Assembly (NCBI GenBank): GCA_023253875.1
Contig: JALRFC010000002.1
Coordinates: 1 to 23,987 of the forward strand
From: Candidatus Kapaibacterium sp.
GTDB lineage: Bacteria > Bacteroidota > Ignavibacteria > Kapaibacteriales > UBA961
Direction of reading: 5' to 3'
Length of the DNA stretch: 23,987 nucleotides
A program made the position numbers and the translations under genes. Shown here piece after piece: positions 1-7,832 of the stretch. The notes below the pieces were generated by a model, which ran no database searches, was not told the DNA's origin, and saw only the letters and a list, made by a program, of their open reading frames with translations. How positions within the stretch are numbered: the first letter of the stretch is position 1; each line of letters begins with the position of its first letter.

Positions 1-2
1 AT

Positions 3-542
3 CTCAAACTCAAGAATATTGGGAATCAACCACTGAAAATAGCTGATGTCAAGCCCGGTTGCGGCTGTACAACAGCACCTTTGGACAAGAAATATTTGAA
101 GCCGGGTGAAATTGCAACAGTGCATGTTGGACTTACTCCCGGGTCCAACGCTGGAGAATTGGTCAAAGGATTGACAATTACCAGCAATGATCCCAAAGTG
201 CCTGTAAAAGCAATTACATTGAAAGCATTTATCATTCGCCCCATTCAAGTCTTACCTCAGCCATATATTGCATTTCCTCAGGTATATGCAGGAACCAGTG
301 CCGAGGCATCAATGATACTAAAAAACACAACGGAAAGACCAATTACAATTACACAATTCATTGCATCAAAAGGAGTTACGGTTCAAGCGAAAAAGAAGAA
401 GATAGCTCCAGGTGCACAGATTTCCGTACTCGTAAAGGCAAAACCAGATAAGAAAGGGTATTGGAATGGTTCCATCCAATGCAAAACAGATCATCCCGAT
501 ATGCCAGACATGGATGTGATTGTCTATGGAAATGCCTTGTGA
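3..542 (+). CDS. DUF1573 domain protein, 5' end outside the window
   Basis: The reading frame is open from the first complete codon, so the N-terminus lies upstream of the window. The visible 179 residues are the end of an Ig-like DUF1573 domain, with the hallmark PGCGCTTAPLDK near residues 18-29, followed by a second beta-sandwich segment (YIAFPQVYAGTSAEASMILK). The next gene downstream encodes a close paralog with the same motif and domain order, which suggests tandem duplication. DUF1573 proteins belong to the ASPM/SPD-2/Hydin-like Ig folds and are usually exported; the paralog has a clear signal peptide, so export is likely here too. Molecular function is unknown for the family. The conserved CGC pair might bind metal or form a disulfide, but that is inference. 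Confidence 0.85.
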   Translation, partial: LKLKNIGNQPLKIADVKPGCGCTTAPLDKKYLKPGEIATVHVGLTPGSNAGELVKGLTITSNDPKVPVKAITLKAFIIRPIQVLPQPYIAFPQVYAGTSAEASMILKNTTERPITITQFIASKGVTVQAKKKKIAPGAQISVLVKAKPDKKGYWNGSIQCKTDHPDMPDMDVIVYGNAL

Positions 543-564
543 TTATGGAATTTCAGTATTTTTG
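537..564 (+). promoter_or_regulatory. Bacteroidota-type promoter upstream of the second DUF1573 gene
   Basis: TATTTTTG at 557-564 matches the Bacteroidota -7 element TAnnTTTG exactly. A TTG at 537-539 lies 17 bases upstream as a -33 element. Transcription would start near 570, giving a leader of about 45 bases before the ATG at 615. This suggests the second paralog can be transcribed independently of the first. It is pattern matching only; there are no expression data. Confidence 0.5.
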
Positions 565-614
565 CAACACTTATTTAATTTATATCCATTCACCGTTCAA
601 GGACAGGTGTGTAC

Positions 615-1322
615 ATGAAAAGCTTTGTTTATTCTTGCATTGCCTTATTATTTGCGGCAGGCACATTTGCAATTGCACAACCAAAAATCACCATCATTGG
701 TGGCGATACCCAAGATTGGGGTAAAGTCAAGCCCAAAGATGATCCTTTGAAAGCAACCATCAAGATCAAAAATGAAGGTACAGAATTATTGAAAATCACT
801 GATGTACGTCCGGGTTGCGGTTGTACTACAGCTCCTCTCGACAAAAAAGAGCTTAATCCCGGTGAAATTGGTTCAATGGAAGTAACATTGAAACTTGGTG
901 CAACTTCCGGATTGATGACCAAGAGCATCACCATTACAAGTAATGATCCGCAAAATGCGACCAAAGTTCTGTATTTGAAAGCTGATGTTGTTAGACCAAT
1001 TCAAATTTTGCCAACGCAATATCTCTCTTTTGGTGAGATGACTGTAGGTGCAAAATCTGAAGCAAAATTGTCAATTCGCAATACTTCAACTCAAGACATC
1101 GTTTTGTCCGACTTTGAAACAGTTGCTGGAATTACTCTTAATCTTACAAAGGCAACTACTATTCCTGGCGGTGGCGAAGTTGAATTGATTGCAAAAGTTA
1201 CTCCTAAAGACAAAGGATATTTCAATGGCGTTGTCAAGATGAAGACAAATCATCCTGATTATGGAACACTTGAAATCGTGGCCTATGGCAATGTGAAACC
1301 ATCAGTCGTAGATCCCAAATAA
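615..1322 (+). CDS. Exported DUF1573 domain protein
   Basis: This 235-residue protein starts with a typical signal peptide (MKSFVYSCIALLFAAGTFA, then IAQ). The first Ig-like DUF1573 domain covers roughly residues 30-130 and contains PGCGCTTAPLDK. A second beta-sandwich follows (roughly 130-225), with VRPIQILPTQYLSFGEMTVG at the junction. I chose ATG 615 over the in-frame GTG 609 because it begins the signal peptide cleanly and has a purine-rich GGACAGG at 601-607. The protein is closely similar to the partial neighbour upstream across both domains, so the two are tandem paralogs separated by 72 bases. A probable promoter lies in that gap and a strong terminator follows the stop. Function is unknown; a periplasmic or surface location is expected from the signal peptide. 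Confidence 0.88.
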   Translation: MKSFVYSCIALLFAAGTFAIAQPKITIIGGDTQDWGKVKPKDDPLKATIKIKNEGTELLKITDVRPGCGCTTAPLDKKELNPGEIGSMEVTLKLGATSGLMTKSITITSNDPQNATKVLYLKADVVRPIQILPTQYLSFGEMTVGAKSEAKLSIRNTSTQDIVLSDFETVAGITLNLTKATTIPGGGEVELIAKVTPKDKGYFNGVVKMKTNHPDYGTLEIVAYGNVKPSVVDPK

Positions 1323-1324
1323 AG

Positions 1325-1340
1325 CAATATCATGATATTG
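1325..1340. repeat. 16-bp perfect palindrome
   Basis: CAATATCATGATATTG reads the same on both strands. It sits just after the DUF1573 stop codon and immediately before the terminator hairpin. It could form a small extra hairpin or be a protein-binding site; its position between two converging genes argues against a promoter operator. Confidence 0.6.
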
Positions 1341-1370
1341 AAAAAGGCGACCACTGGTCGCCTTTTTTTT
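1341..1370 (+). terminator. Bidirectional rho-independent terminator
   Basis: GGCGACC (1346-1352), loop ACT, GGTCGCC (1356-1362), followed by a long run of T. The arm is preceded by five A, so the structure also works on the minus strand. It lies between the converging DUF1573 and DUF4870-like genes and can stop both transcripts. Confidence 0.92.
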
Positions 1371-1372
1371 TG

Positions 1373-1717
1373 CTACAAAAATCGAATATCACCGATGATG
1401 GGTAATCTCTTCATTCTACCTTTGGCGGCATTCAGTATGCCGATAATAGAGAAAACAATGGCGGCAACATATGCTATTCCACTTATCATTCCATCAAATG
1501 GAAGAAATGGGATATAACTAACAATGCTTGACAAGACATAGAGTAAAAATACATTCACTCCTTGTCTTGCATGAAATGTCGCAAATGTCGATTGTTTTGC
1601 CAATAGCAATGGAATAAGCACCAAAATCCCAAGATAGGAGCAGATTGCCATGAATTTGTTTGAGGCAATATCTTGTGGATCAGCACATTCAATTTCATCC
1701 GAATGAAATGAACTCAT
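1373..1717 (-). CDS. Small DUF4870-type (Tic20-like) membrane protein
   Basis: The 114-residue protein has a short acidic N-terminus, then ICSYLGILVLIPLLLA (first membrane segment), the characteristic FATFHARQGVNVFLLYV (second) and a third hydrophobic segment (GIAYVAAIVFSIIGILNAAKG). The pattern of an early SYLG, then FHARQG, then a C-terminal helix ending in a basic tail is that of DUF4870, a family related to the Tic20 import components. No biochemical role is established for bacterial members. The start has GGAG at about 8 bases upstream (near 1728). The gene stands alone and shares the terminator at 1341-1370 with the converging gene. Confidence 0.8.
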   Translation of the reverse strand: MSSFHSDEIECADPQDIASNKFMAICSYLGILVLIPLLLAKQSTFATFHARQGVNVFLLYVLSSIVSYIPFLPFDGMISGIAYVAAIVFSIIGILNAAKGRMKRLPIIGDIRFL

Positions 1718-1783
1718 AGTTATACTCCGAGATATACATATATACTTAACTTAGCCAAATGCGGTGTATATTCCATGAGCCTC

Positions 1784-1814
1784 TTGTTGCATTCTTGATT
1801 TTTCGCGAACTTTG
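1784..1814 (+). promoter_or_regulatory. Candidate promoter for the MauE-like/pth pair
   Basis: TTGTTG (1784-1789) is followed after 17 bases by GAACTTTG (1807-1814), one or two mismatches from TAnnTTTG. The spacing equals that of the promoter proposed at 537-564. It lies about 30 bases before the ATG at 1844, in the region between divergent genes. Confidence 0.4.
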
Positions 1815-1843
1815 TCTCATTCATTCAACCATTGGGTTTCATT

Positions 1844-2497
1844 ATGGAACGCTTACAGAGCTTCGGACCTTTGATGATTCGACTCATAGTCGGATCTTCT
1901 TTTGCATTTGCCGGCATTGTTAAAATAGGTGCTGAACAACTGAAACCTCCCGTTTTTGCAATGACGGCAAATCTGCCGATAGCTTTATTCGGCATTGCTC
2001 TACCTTGGATTGAATTGATTTGTGGCATTGCTTTACTTATTGGTCTGCCCTTTTCCGATCCCAAGCTCAGAGCATTGGCCAGAATGCTGATTGGAACGAT
2101 TTTCATTGCTGCTGCAATTGATAAAATTGCACACCCCGATGCCTTTGCCAAGAGTATCAACAATTTCCATCTTCTTCCCTATGAAGCATTGAATCTTCCG
2201 GCTTTGATTTTACCTTGGGTTGAATTATTAACAGGTGGCATGCTCCTTTTCAGAATCAAAGAAAAGGCTGCTGCATTCCTGATTTCAGGAATGCTCATCG
2301 TATTCATCATTGCTATACTTACTGCAATTGCGCGTGGATATAATATTGATTGCGGTTGTTTCGGCGAAAGTTCTCCCGCAGCAGCAGCCGAGGTTACAAA
2401 AGTTGGATGGGCAAAAGTTCTTGAAGATGCACGATGGCTCATCGCATCATTGTTTTTGTTCATGACGGCAAACAATGAAGGGAGCAGTGAAGTCTAA
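1844..2497 (+). CDS. MauE/DoxX-family membrane protein with a duplicated N-terminal half
   Basis: A 217-residue, strongly hydrophobic protein. The C-terminal two thirds look like a normal MauE/DoxX unit: RMLIGTIFIAAAIDKIAHPD, NFHLLP, LILPWVELLTGGMLLF, two more membrane segments and the signature NIDCGCFG near residue 167. The first 70 residues repeat the opening of that unit (RLIVGSSFAFAGIVKIG, then IALPWIELICGIALLIG), which points to an internal partial duplication. MauE helps mature methylamine dehydrogenase disulfides; related proteins with the CGC motif are thought to act in membrane redox chemistry, but the substrate here is unknown. An upstream TTG at 1832 is also in frame; ATG 1844 is preferred. 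The stop abuts the pth start (TAAATG), so the two are probably co-transcribed and coupled. Confidence 0.8.
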   Translation: MERLQSFGPLMIRLIVGSSFAFAGIVKIGAEQLKPPVFAMTANLPIALFGIALPWIELICGIALLIGLPFSDPKLRALARMLIGTIFIAAAIDKIAHPDAFAKSINNFHLLPYEALNLPALILPWVELLTGGMLLFRIKEKAAAFLISGMLIVFIIAILTAIARGYNIDCGCFGESSPAAAAEVTKVGWAKVLEDARWLIASLFLFMTANNEGSSEV

Positions 2498-3073
2498 ATG
2501 GCACATTGGCTGATTGTTGGACTGGGAAATCCCGGGGATAGATATGAATCCACGAGACATAATATAGGATGGATGATCGCTGAAGCATTCATCAAATCAA
2601 AAAATGGATCATTTAAAAAAGGTCGTGGATCTTGGCAGGAAAGTGAATGCTCTGTACACGGAAAAAAAGTAACATTCATGCTTCCTGAAACATATATGAA
2701 TAATTCCGGCCAGGCAGTCGGGGAGTTTATTCGATACTATAAAATTCCAACAGAACATGTGATCATCCTTGTTGATGAATACAATTTTCCGGTTGGTAAG
2801 ATGCAATTGAAACAGGGTGGATCCGATGGTGGACATAATGGTACTTCTTCGGTGATATCACATATTGGTCCGGGATTTTGGCGATTCAGATTTGGGATTG
2901 ATAAAAAATTCGGACCGGGTCAAATGGCTGATTATGTGCTTGCTCCTTTTACCCAAGATGAATTAGAAAGCAGAAATGCCATGATTGAAAGAGGCATGAA
3001 GGGTTTGAGTATTTTTTTGTCACAAAATCCAGCAAGAGCATTGCAACAGATCAATGCTGAAAAGGAATTATAA
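2498..3073 (+). CDS. pth: Peptidyl-tRNA hydrolase
   Basis: Pth cleaves peptidyl-tRNA released by stalled ribosomes and recycles tRNA in the cytoplasm; it is normally essential. The 191-residue length is standard. Motifs appear in the right order: VGLGNPGDRYESTRHNIG at the N-terminus with Asn11 and catalytic His21, YMNNSG with Asn68, VDEYNFP with Asp93, and GGHNG with Asn114, matching the E. coli Asn10, His20, Asn68, Asp93 and Asn114. Translation starts directly after the stop of the MauE-like gene, with GGGAG at 2480-2484 as a possible ribosome site. The stop codon overlaps that of the converging gene (TTATAA at 3068-3073), so there is no terminator between them. Confidence 0.97.
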   Translation: MAHWLIVGLGNPGDRYESTRHNIGWMIAEAFIKSKNGSFKKGRGSWQESECSVHGKKVTFMLPETYMNNSGQAVGEFIRYYKIPTEHVIILVDEYNFPVGKMQLKQGGSDGGHNGTSSVISHIGPGFWRFRFGIDKKFGPGQMADYVLAPFTQDELESRNAMIERGMKGLSIFLSQNPARALQQINAEKEL

Positions 3074-5341
3074 CACTTCAAGCAGGAATGAGATTTGAAC
3101 CATGCCTTCCATGGTTTTTGGATAATTGATTGCCTGTGCCGCTTTTAAAAGACAATTATCAATTTCAGGAATATTCAATTCAGAATCTGCCATTGATATT
3201 TCCGTGACATTTCCATCCTCATCATATATCACCAAAATTTGCACTGTACCCTGCAAATGAAAATACTTTGGTAATGCTTCAGCATAGCATGAAAGCATGG
3301 CTGCAAGTTGTTGTTCCACTGTATTCTTGTAAGCATCCAATATGGCATTGTCCATCACTTTTTCAGTCATTACAGACCCAACACTGATGAGTCCCTCCTC
3401 ATCATGCGCGCCAGCATCTTGATAATTACAAGCGGCCTCCACTTCTACTTCATTTGTTCTTGCCAATTGAATTCCTGAAGAACTGGTCACCAAAGTACCA
3501 CCAATGGCTAGATTCAAAGGTTGATACATAATTGCAGGAATCACTTTTTTCTTACCCAATTCATTCCCGGAAATCCCAAATGCAGTATATGGAGTTTGCA
3601 CACCATATCGCTTGCCGAGTTTTGAGATTTCATTCACGCGTTGTGTGGTTCTTTCATAAACATTATAATCAATCAATAATGCAATTCTCTGTTTTGCCCA
3701 TAGATATGGGAGCGCAGTATTTGAGGCGGACTGAGGTATTGAGGATAGATCAAGTGTTTTTGCAAATGCCTTATCACCCATCATGCCTGTGATAACGATT
3801 CTACCTTTTGCTTTTCCCTTGAATTTCCCAAAAATCATGACCGGTCTTTCAGAATACAAATCAGGATAACTCGCAGGTTCGAGTTCTATCGCATTAAATC
3901 CATCAAAACCAACCTTCAATTTTGTAAGAGCCGGATGCTGAAGCATTCTTACGATATTCTCAGCCTGCTCTTCCATGATCGAAGGATTTCCTTTCAATGA
4001 CATTGGTTCAGACATTGTCAGACGAGAGAGTGCATCGAAAAAGCGTTCATTGCTTTCCTTACCGGTTGCAATCGCAAAAATATTTGCATCTGATAATTGC
4101 TTTTTCACTTGTTCAAAAATATCCGGTCCCGCATCAACAAATCCATTGGAAAGAATGATAATCGTTCTGGCTGTCATATTTCCGGATTGTGGCTGCGCAA
4201 GAATATTCGTCAAGCGATCTATTAAAGCAATTGGTTCGAGTCCCTCAGTTTCCTGCACTCTATTAAAATATACATGCGCACGTGAGACCATATCTTTCGT
4301 GCAAAATTGTGAAGTATCAGATAACTGAATATTCTCATTTCCAAAATGCTGAATATTTACTTTGTCACCCGGATACAATCCCTTTGAGAATGAAGTCCAA
4401 AATGCAGCTCCGGCTCCGGTTTCAAGAGCGGATGAATCACAGAGAATGACATATTCATGAGAATGAGTGGAGTCTCTTCGTTGTTTTTGTGCCGGTGGAT
4501 GAAGGGTGAGTAGGAAGAACTTATCATTATTGTCTTCATAGATCATCACATTTGCAGCTGTTTCTGCTTCTGCAAATTGATATTCAACGGAAAGTTCTTC
4601 AGGATATTCCGCAGAATTGGAAGAATAATTTCCCACGAATGCACGCTCTTGTTCCTGCAATGTAAATCCCTTTGCAGTACAATTCGACATGCTTCCACCC
4701 TTTGCAATGATAATATGTGAAGTGAATTTGCCTGCAGGATATTCCTTTACTTCTGCAAAACTGGTATCTGAAAAAGTGTCACGATATAATGGAACAAAGT
4801 CTAATACTTTCAAATAATAGGGCCGATGAGGTTTCGGTAAAATCAATTGATATAACCCTGAAATGGGCTTCATTGTTTGGGTATAACGAATTTCATATGA
4901 CACTCTCATACCCGGTTGTATGCCCGATACATGCATCTGAAAGGCATGTGGATCATTCCAATTCAGGAAAAATGGATCCAATTTCTTTTTTGCCACATCA
5001 TACATCTCACGAACTTTTTCTTTGTCTTTCATCTCAGCTTTATACGATTGATTTCCCACTTTCACCATTCCACCATGAATCATGATAGATGGATGCATCG
5101 GCATGAGCAATGAAGCTTCAAGTGTTGAACTACCCTGATAGATGAAAGATTGCGTGATGATTATTTCGGTGATGATTCCTGAGACATGTGCTTCGATATG
5201 GGTTGAATCAGGTAAAAGTGAGTCTATATCCGAGGCATCACTATTGACAATGAAACGCGGGAATGGTATATCCTGAGCCGATATTCGAGTAGGAATCGAA
5301 TATAAACACAATAATAGTAGAAGAATGTGCAGTCGGTTCAT
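3068..5341 (-). CDS. Exported VIT / vWA-like protein with AgmX/PglI-type C-terminal domain
   Basis: A 757-residue protein beginning with a signal peptide (MNRLHILLLLLCLYSIPTRI, cleavage near SAQ). A VIT domain covers about residues 40-165 (AHVSGIITEIIITQSF, then YDVAKKKLDP and PGMRVSYEIRYTQ). A vWA-like fold covers about 295-445 (VILCDSSALETG, then TIIILSNGFVDAG), but the metal site is degenerate: CDSSA replaces the usual DxSxS. The last 90 residues resemble the AgmX/PglI C-terminal (TonB-like) domain, with a pair of cysteines (LSCYAEAL and DNCLLKAA). The frame is open back to 5545, inside the upstream gene, but the signal peptide and a TATATTTG promoter element at 5372-5379 support the start at 5341. 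It is a probable surface or envelope protein of unknown binding partner. Confidence 0.82.
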   Translation of the reverse strand: MNRLHILLLLLCLYSIPTRISAQDIPFPRFIVNSDASDIDSLLPDSTHIEAHVSGIITEIIITQSFIYQGSSTLEASLLMPMHPSIMIHGGMVKVGNQSYKAEMKDKEKVREMYDVAKKKLDPFFLNWNDPHAFQMHVSGIQPGMRVSYEIRYTQTMKPISGLYQLILPKPHRPYYLKVLDFVPLYRDTFSDTSFAEVKEYPAGKFTSHIIIAKGGSMSNCTAKGFTLQEQERAFVGNYSSNSAEYPEELSVEYQFAEAETAANVMIYEDNNDKFFLLTLHPPAQKQRRDSTHSHEYVILCDSSALETGAGAAFWTSFSKGLYPGDKVNIQHFGNENIQLSDTSQFCTKDMVSRAHVYFNRVQETEGLEPIALIDRLTNILAQPQSGNMTARTIIILSNGFVDAGPDIFEQVKKQLSDANIFAIATGKESNERFFDALSRLTMSEPMSLKGNPSIMEEQAENIVRMLQHPALTKLKVGFDGFNAIELEPASYPDLYSERPVMIFGKFKGKAKGRIVITGMMGDKAFAKTLDLSSIPQSASNTALPYLWAKQRIALLIDYNVYERTTQRVNEISKLGKRYGVQTPYTAFGISGNELGKKKVIPAIMYQPLNLAIGGTLVTSSSGIQLARTNEVEVEAACNYQDAGAHDEEGLISVGSVMTEKVMDNAILDAYKNTVEQQLAAMLSCYAEALPKYFHLQGTVQILVIYDEDGNVTEISMADSELNIPEIDNCLLKAAQAINYPKTMEGMVQISFLLEVL

Positions 5342-5371
5342 AGATATTATACGTGAAGATCGAATACTCTG

Positions 5372-5379
5372 CAAATATA
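5372..5379 (-). promoter_or_regulatory. TAnnTTTG promoter element before the VIT/vWA gene
   Basis: Read on the minus strand the bases are TATATTTG, an exact match to the Bacteroidota -7 element, about 30 bases before the ATG at 5341. No convincing -33 TTG is present at the usual distance. It lies in the 82-base gap after the heparinase-like gene and suggests that the VIT/vWA gene has its own transcript. Confidence 0.4.
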
Positions 5380-5423
5380 CCCAATCTGTATTTGAAGCAC
5401 TTGATTTTGCCGGAACTTCATCT

Positions 5424-7727
5424 TCATATTTTGATTTCCCAGTGTATATCATGTGTTTTTGCATCCACTTCCATGCGTATAAGCGTTGATTCCTCAACTC
5501 TGCCATATGCTCTAGAATAAATTGCAGGTATGATTTCCCAAGCAAAACCTGATAAAGAATGGAGAGACAATGTTCTACCTAGTGGACTCTTCAAGTGCAC
5601 AGTTCCTGATTTTTCTTGATGTACTTGTATACCCGGCACACAGTGAAATTGTACGATTTTTCGCATTTCAAGACTACAATGATCATGTCCTTTGATGCTT
5701 TTCTCGGTGAAAATCAATGATCGCATATGGGGTTCGCCATAAGCATGATGCACACCTTTCCATGTTTTGTCATTAAACATGCCATCGGCTTTTGCTTGAT
5801 CGGGTTTCATCCAAAAGAGGATATCTCCGGGTCCTTCAATCCATGTATTTTGTTCTTTTCCCGGGATCAGCATCGTCGTGTGCATCGTGACTGATCTTCC
5901 GATATTTCTCATGAGAGGAGAAGGAGTATACCAAAATGTTCCGGGATCACCGAAAACTTCTTCACCATCCACAGTGAGAAGCATGGAAAGTTGATCATTA
6001 TGTGCATGACCTCCTTTACCTCTCTGCCCGATTGAACCGGCACGCATGATCGCTACATAGTGTTCATGCTGTATGCTCCAGAGTCCAAATGCGGGAAACA
6101 TATGCATATGAGGATAGGCATCCCCGAATGGCAATGGAATATTCGGCGTACCGGACATTGAAAATGCTGGATCGATTATTGATGCAATCAATTGAAATTC
6201 GATGGATCCGTGATGTTCGAGCATTTCAGGAAGCGAGATTTGCAATGCACCGGCAAGTATTCCAAGAACAGGTCTACAATCAAGCGTATCGGAGATCCAC
6301 TCAAAAGATTCATCATTTTTATTTCTGGGATAGATACTTTTTACATCAGGCAATTCAAATTCAGGATTCAAATTCTGAAATTGATATTGCGCCTCCCTTG
6401 CATCCATCCATGTTCCTGAAGGAGTCATGCGAAATGTGAATCCGCTATCATTGTCTCCGATATTTGGTATATGTACTCCATCGCTTGCAAGCACTTGAAG
6501 AACATCATATGATTTTCTGATGATTGCCTTCAATTCAGATAGGGCTTTTTTATATTCAGATGGCGTTGCCGGCTGGATCGAGGCAGAAAGTGAACGATAA
6601 TGCACCGGGCTTGTGCAAATTTTCTCTCTTTCATCCTCTGAAAATGAGGTACAAATCGCTAGAATGATAGAGAGTAATTCTGAGGATAAACAGTGATATG
6701 GCAATGAAGCTTCGAAGTTGAGTCCGTCTTGCAAAAATTGTTGTTTCCCTTCAGCCACTGCTTCAGCCAAAGCAAAACGAAGCATACCGGCATATTCATT
6801 TGTCAATGGCAAACCTTTCAAGCCAATAACAATACCCAAAAGATTTGATAGATAATGATTTCCTCTGCTTGTGGGCGACCATTCCGGATGCTCCATGATA
6901 TGCATTACATGTTCATGCAGAGAGCGTCTGAATATGCTAGTAAATTCTCTATCCCACTCTATTCCAATGGATCTGAATACATCATATGCTATGAGCATAT
7001 TGAGCAAGCGGAGTCCACAATCCATCGGACTTTTCCATTGTACACCAAATCTGGGTGGATTATATGCGATGAAATCCAATACATGGGTGCGAAATACATG
7101 TGCATAAAATGCTTTTGTTCGAATGGGTGACTCTTCTTGCTCTGTTAGCAAAGCAGCATAAGCAAGATTCGGCGCATGTGTGAATCTGCCTAATTCCCAA
7201 GGAACTTTGATATCGGAACCTTGAACCATTCCATACGTAATTTCACTATAATGGCTGAGAGGGTCCCAACGATATCCTGATTTACAATCCAAATGCCAAT
7301 CAATCGGAACATAATGCAAGAGCTCCCCGCCTCTCTTCAGTCCATATGGTGAGTGAAGCAGTATATCAAGAATTCTTGCTGATTCGGGATAATTTGAAGA
7401 TGTGACAGATTCTTTCAAGCGAGCATGATGATCTTGTCGTTTAATGGACATATTCACCCAACCACTGTCAAGAATTGTAAACAGTGATTGCACATGATTG
7501 TCAGCCAATGCTTTTATGGACAAAGCATGTGTAAAAACGGCATCGCCAATCGGAGCCTTGAGGATTGGTGGCTGTTCAATATGATATTCAGCAGGAGCAT
7601 ATGTGCATATCCTCTTATCTTTCATTGCTTCAAACCATGCGCCTCCCTCTTTTGCGACTCTTCGATAGACCTTCGAAGCGAGTTGGCTGATTGGCACCAT
7701 TTGTATTTGTCTAAGGAAATCTTTCAT
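5424..7727 (-). CDS. Heparinase II/III family protein (putative polysaccharide lyase)
   Basis: The 767-residue protein has the two-part architecture of the family. The alpha/alpha toroid half includes DIKVPWELGRFTHAPNLAYA, NPPRFGVQWKSPMDCGLRLL, RGNHYLSNLLG and FEASLPYHCLSSELL. The C-terminal beta-sandwich half has GGHAHNDQLSMLLTVDGEE followed by FGDPGTFWY near residue 570, the classic conserved block with the active-site-region histidines. Characterised members cleave uronic-acid polysaccharides by beta-elimination. The N-terminus (MKDFLRQIQMVPISQLASKV) is amphipathic and has no signal peptide, which resembles homologs encoded in exopolysaccharide clusters rather than secreted lyases. No glycosyltransferase neighbours are visible. 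Substrate unknown; family assignment firm. Confidence 0.88.
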   Translation of the reverse strand: MKDFLRQIQMVPISQLASKVYRRVAKEGGAWFEAMKDKRICTYAPAEYHIEQPPILKAPIGDAVFTHALSIKALADNHVQSLFTILDSGWVNMSIKRQDHHARLKESVTSSNYPESARILDILLHSPYGLKRGGELLHYVPIDWHLDCKSGYRWDPLSHYSEITYGMVQGSDIKVPWELGRFTHAPNLAYAALLTEQEESPIRTKAFYAHVFRTHVLDFIAYNPPRFGVQWKSPMDCGLRLLNMLIAYDVFRSIGIEWDREFTSIFRRSLHEHVMHIMEHPEWSPTSRGNHYLSNLLGIVIGLKGLPLTNEYAGMLRFALAEAVAEGKQQFLQDGLNFEASLPYHCLSSELLSIILAICTSFSEDEREKICTSPVHYRSLSASIQPATPSEYKKALSELKAIIRKSYDVLQVLASDGVHIPNIGDNDSGFTFRMTPSGTWMDAREAQYQFQNLNPEFELPDVKSIYPRNKNDESFEWISDTLDCRPVLGILAGALQISLPEMLEHHGSIEFQLIASIIDPAFSMSGTPNIPLPFGDAYPHMHMFPAFGLWSIQHEHYVAIMRAGSIGQRGKGGHAHNDQLSMLLTVDGEEVFGDPGTFWYTPSPLMRNIGRSVTMHTTMLIPGKEQNTWIEGPGDILFWMKPDQAKADGMFNDKTWKGVHHAYGEPHMRSLIFTEKSIKGHDHCSLEMRKIVQFHCVPGIQVHQEKSGTVHLKSPLGRTLSLHSLSGFAWEIIPAIYSRAYGRVEESTLIRMEVDAKTHDIHWEIKI

Positions 7728-7832
7728 GGTATGAACTATGCAGAAAGGTTGAGTGATTATGCACTATTTACATATCCGTTTTCATGCCATTTTTTACATT
7801 TTCTTCTGAAAGTTTCTCACTTTTTTTGAAAG

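Noticed and set aside
629..964. 111-residue minus-strand frame opposite the DUF1573 gene
   Set aside because: A similar antisense frame occurs opposite the first paralog, which is expected from shared coding sequence rather than a real gene.
5342..5545. Upstream 68-codon extension of the VIT/vWA frame
   Set aside because: It lies partly inside the heparinase-like gene, precedes a clear signal peptide at 5341, and would place that peptide internally.
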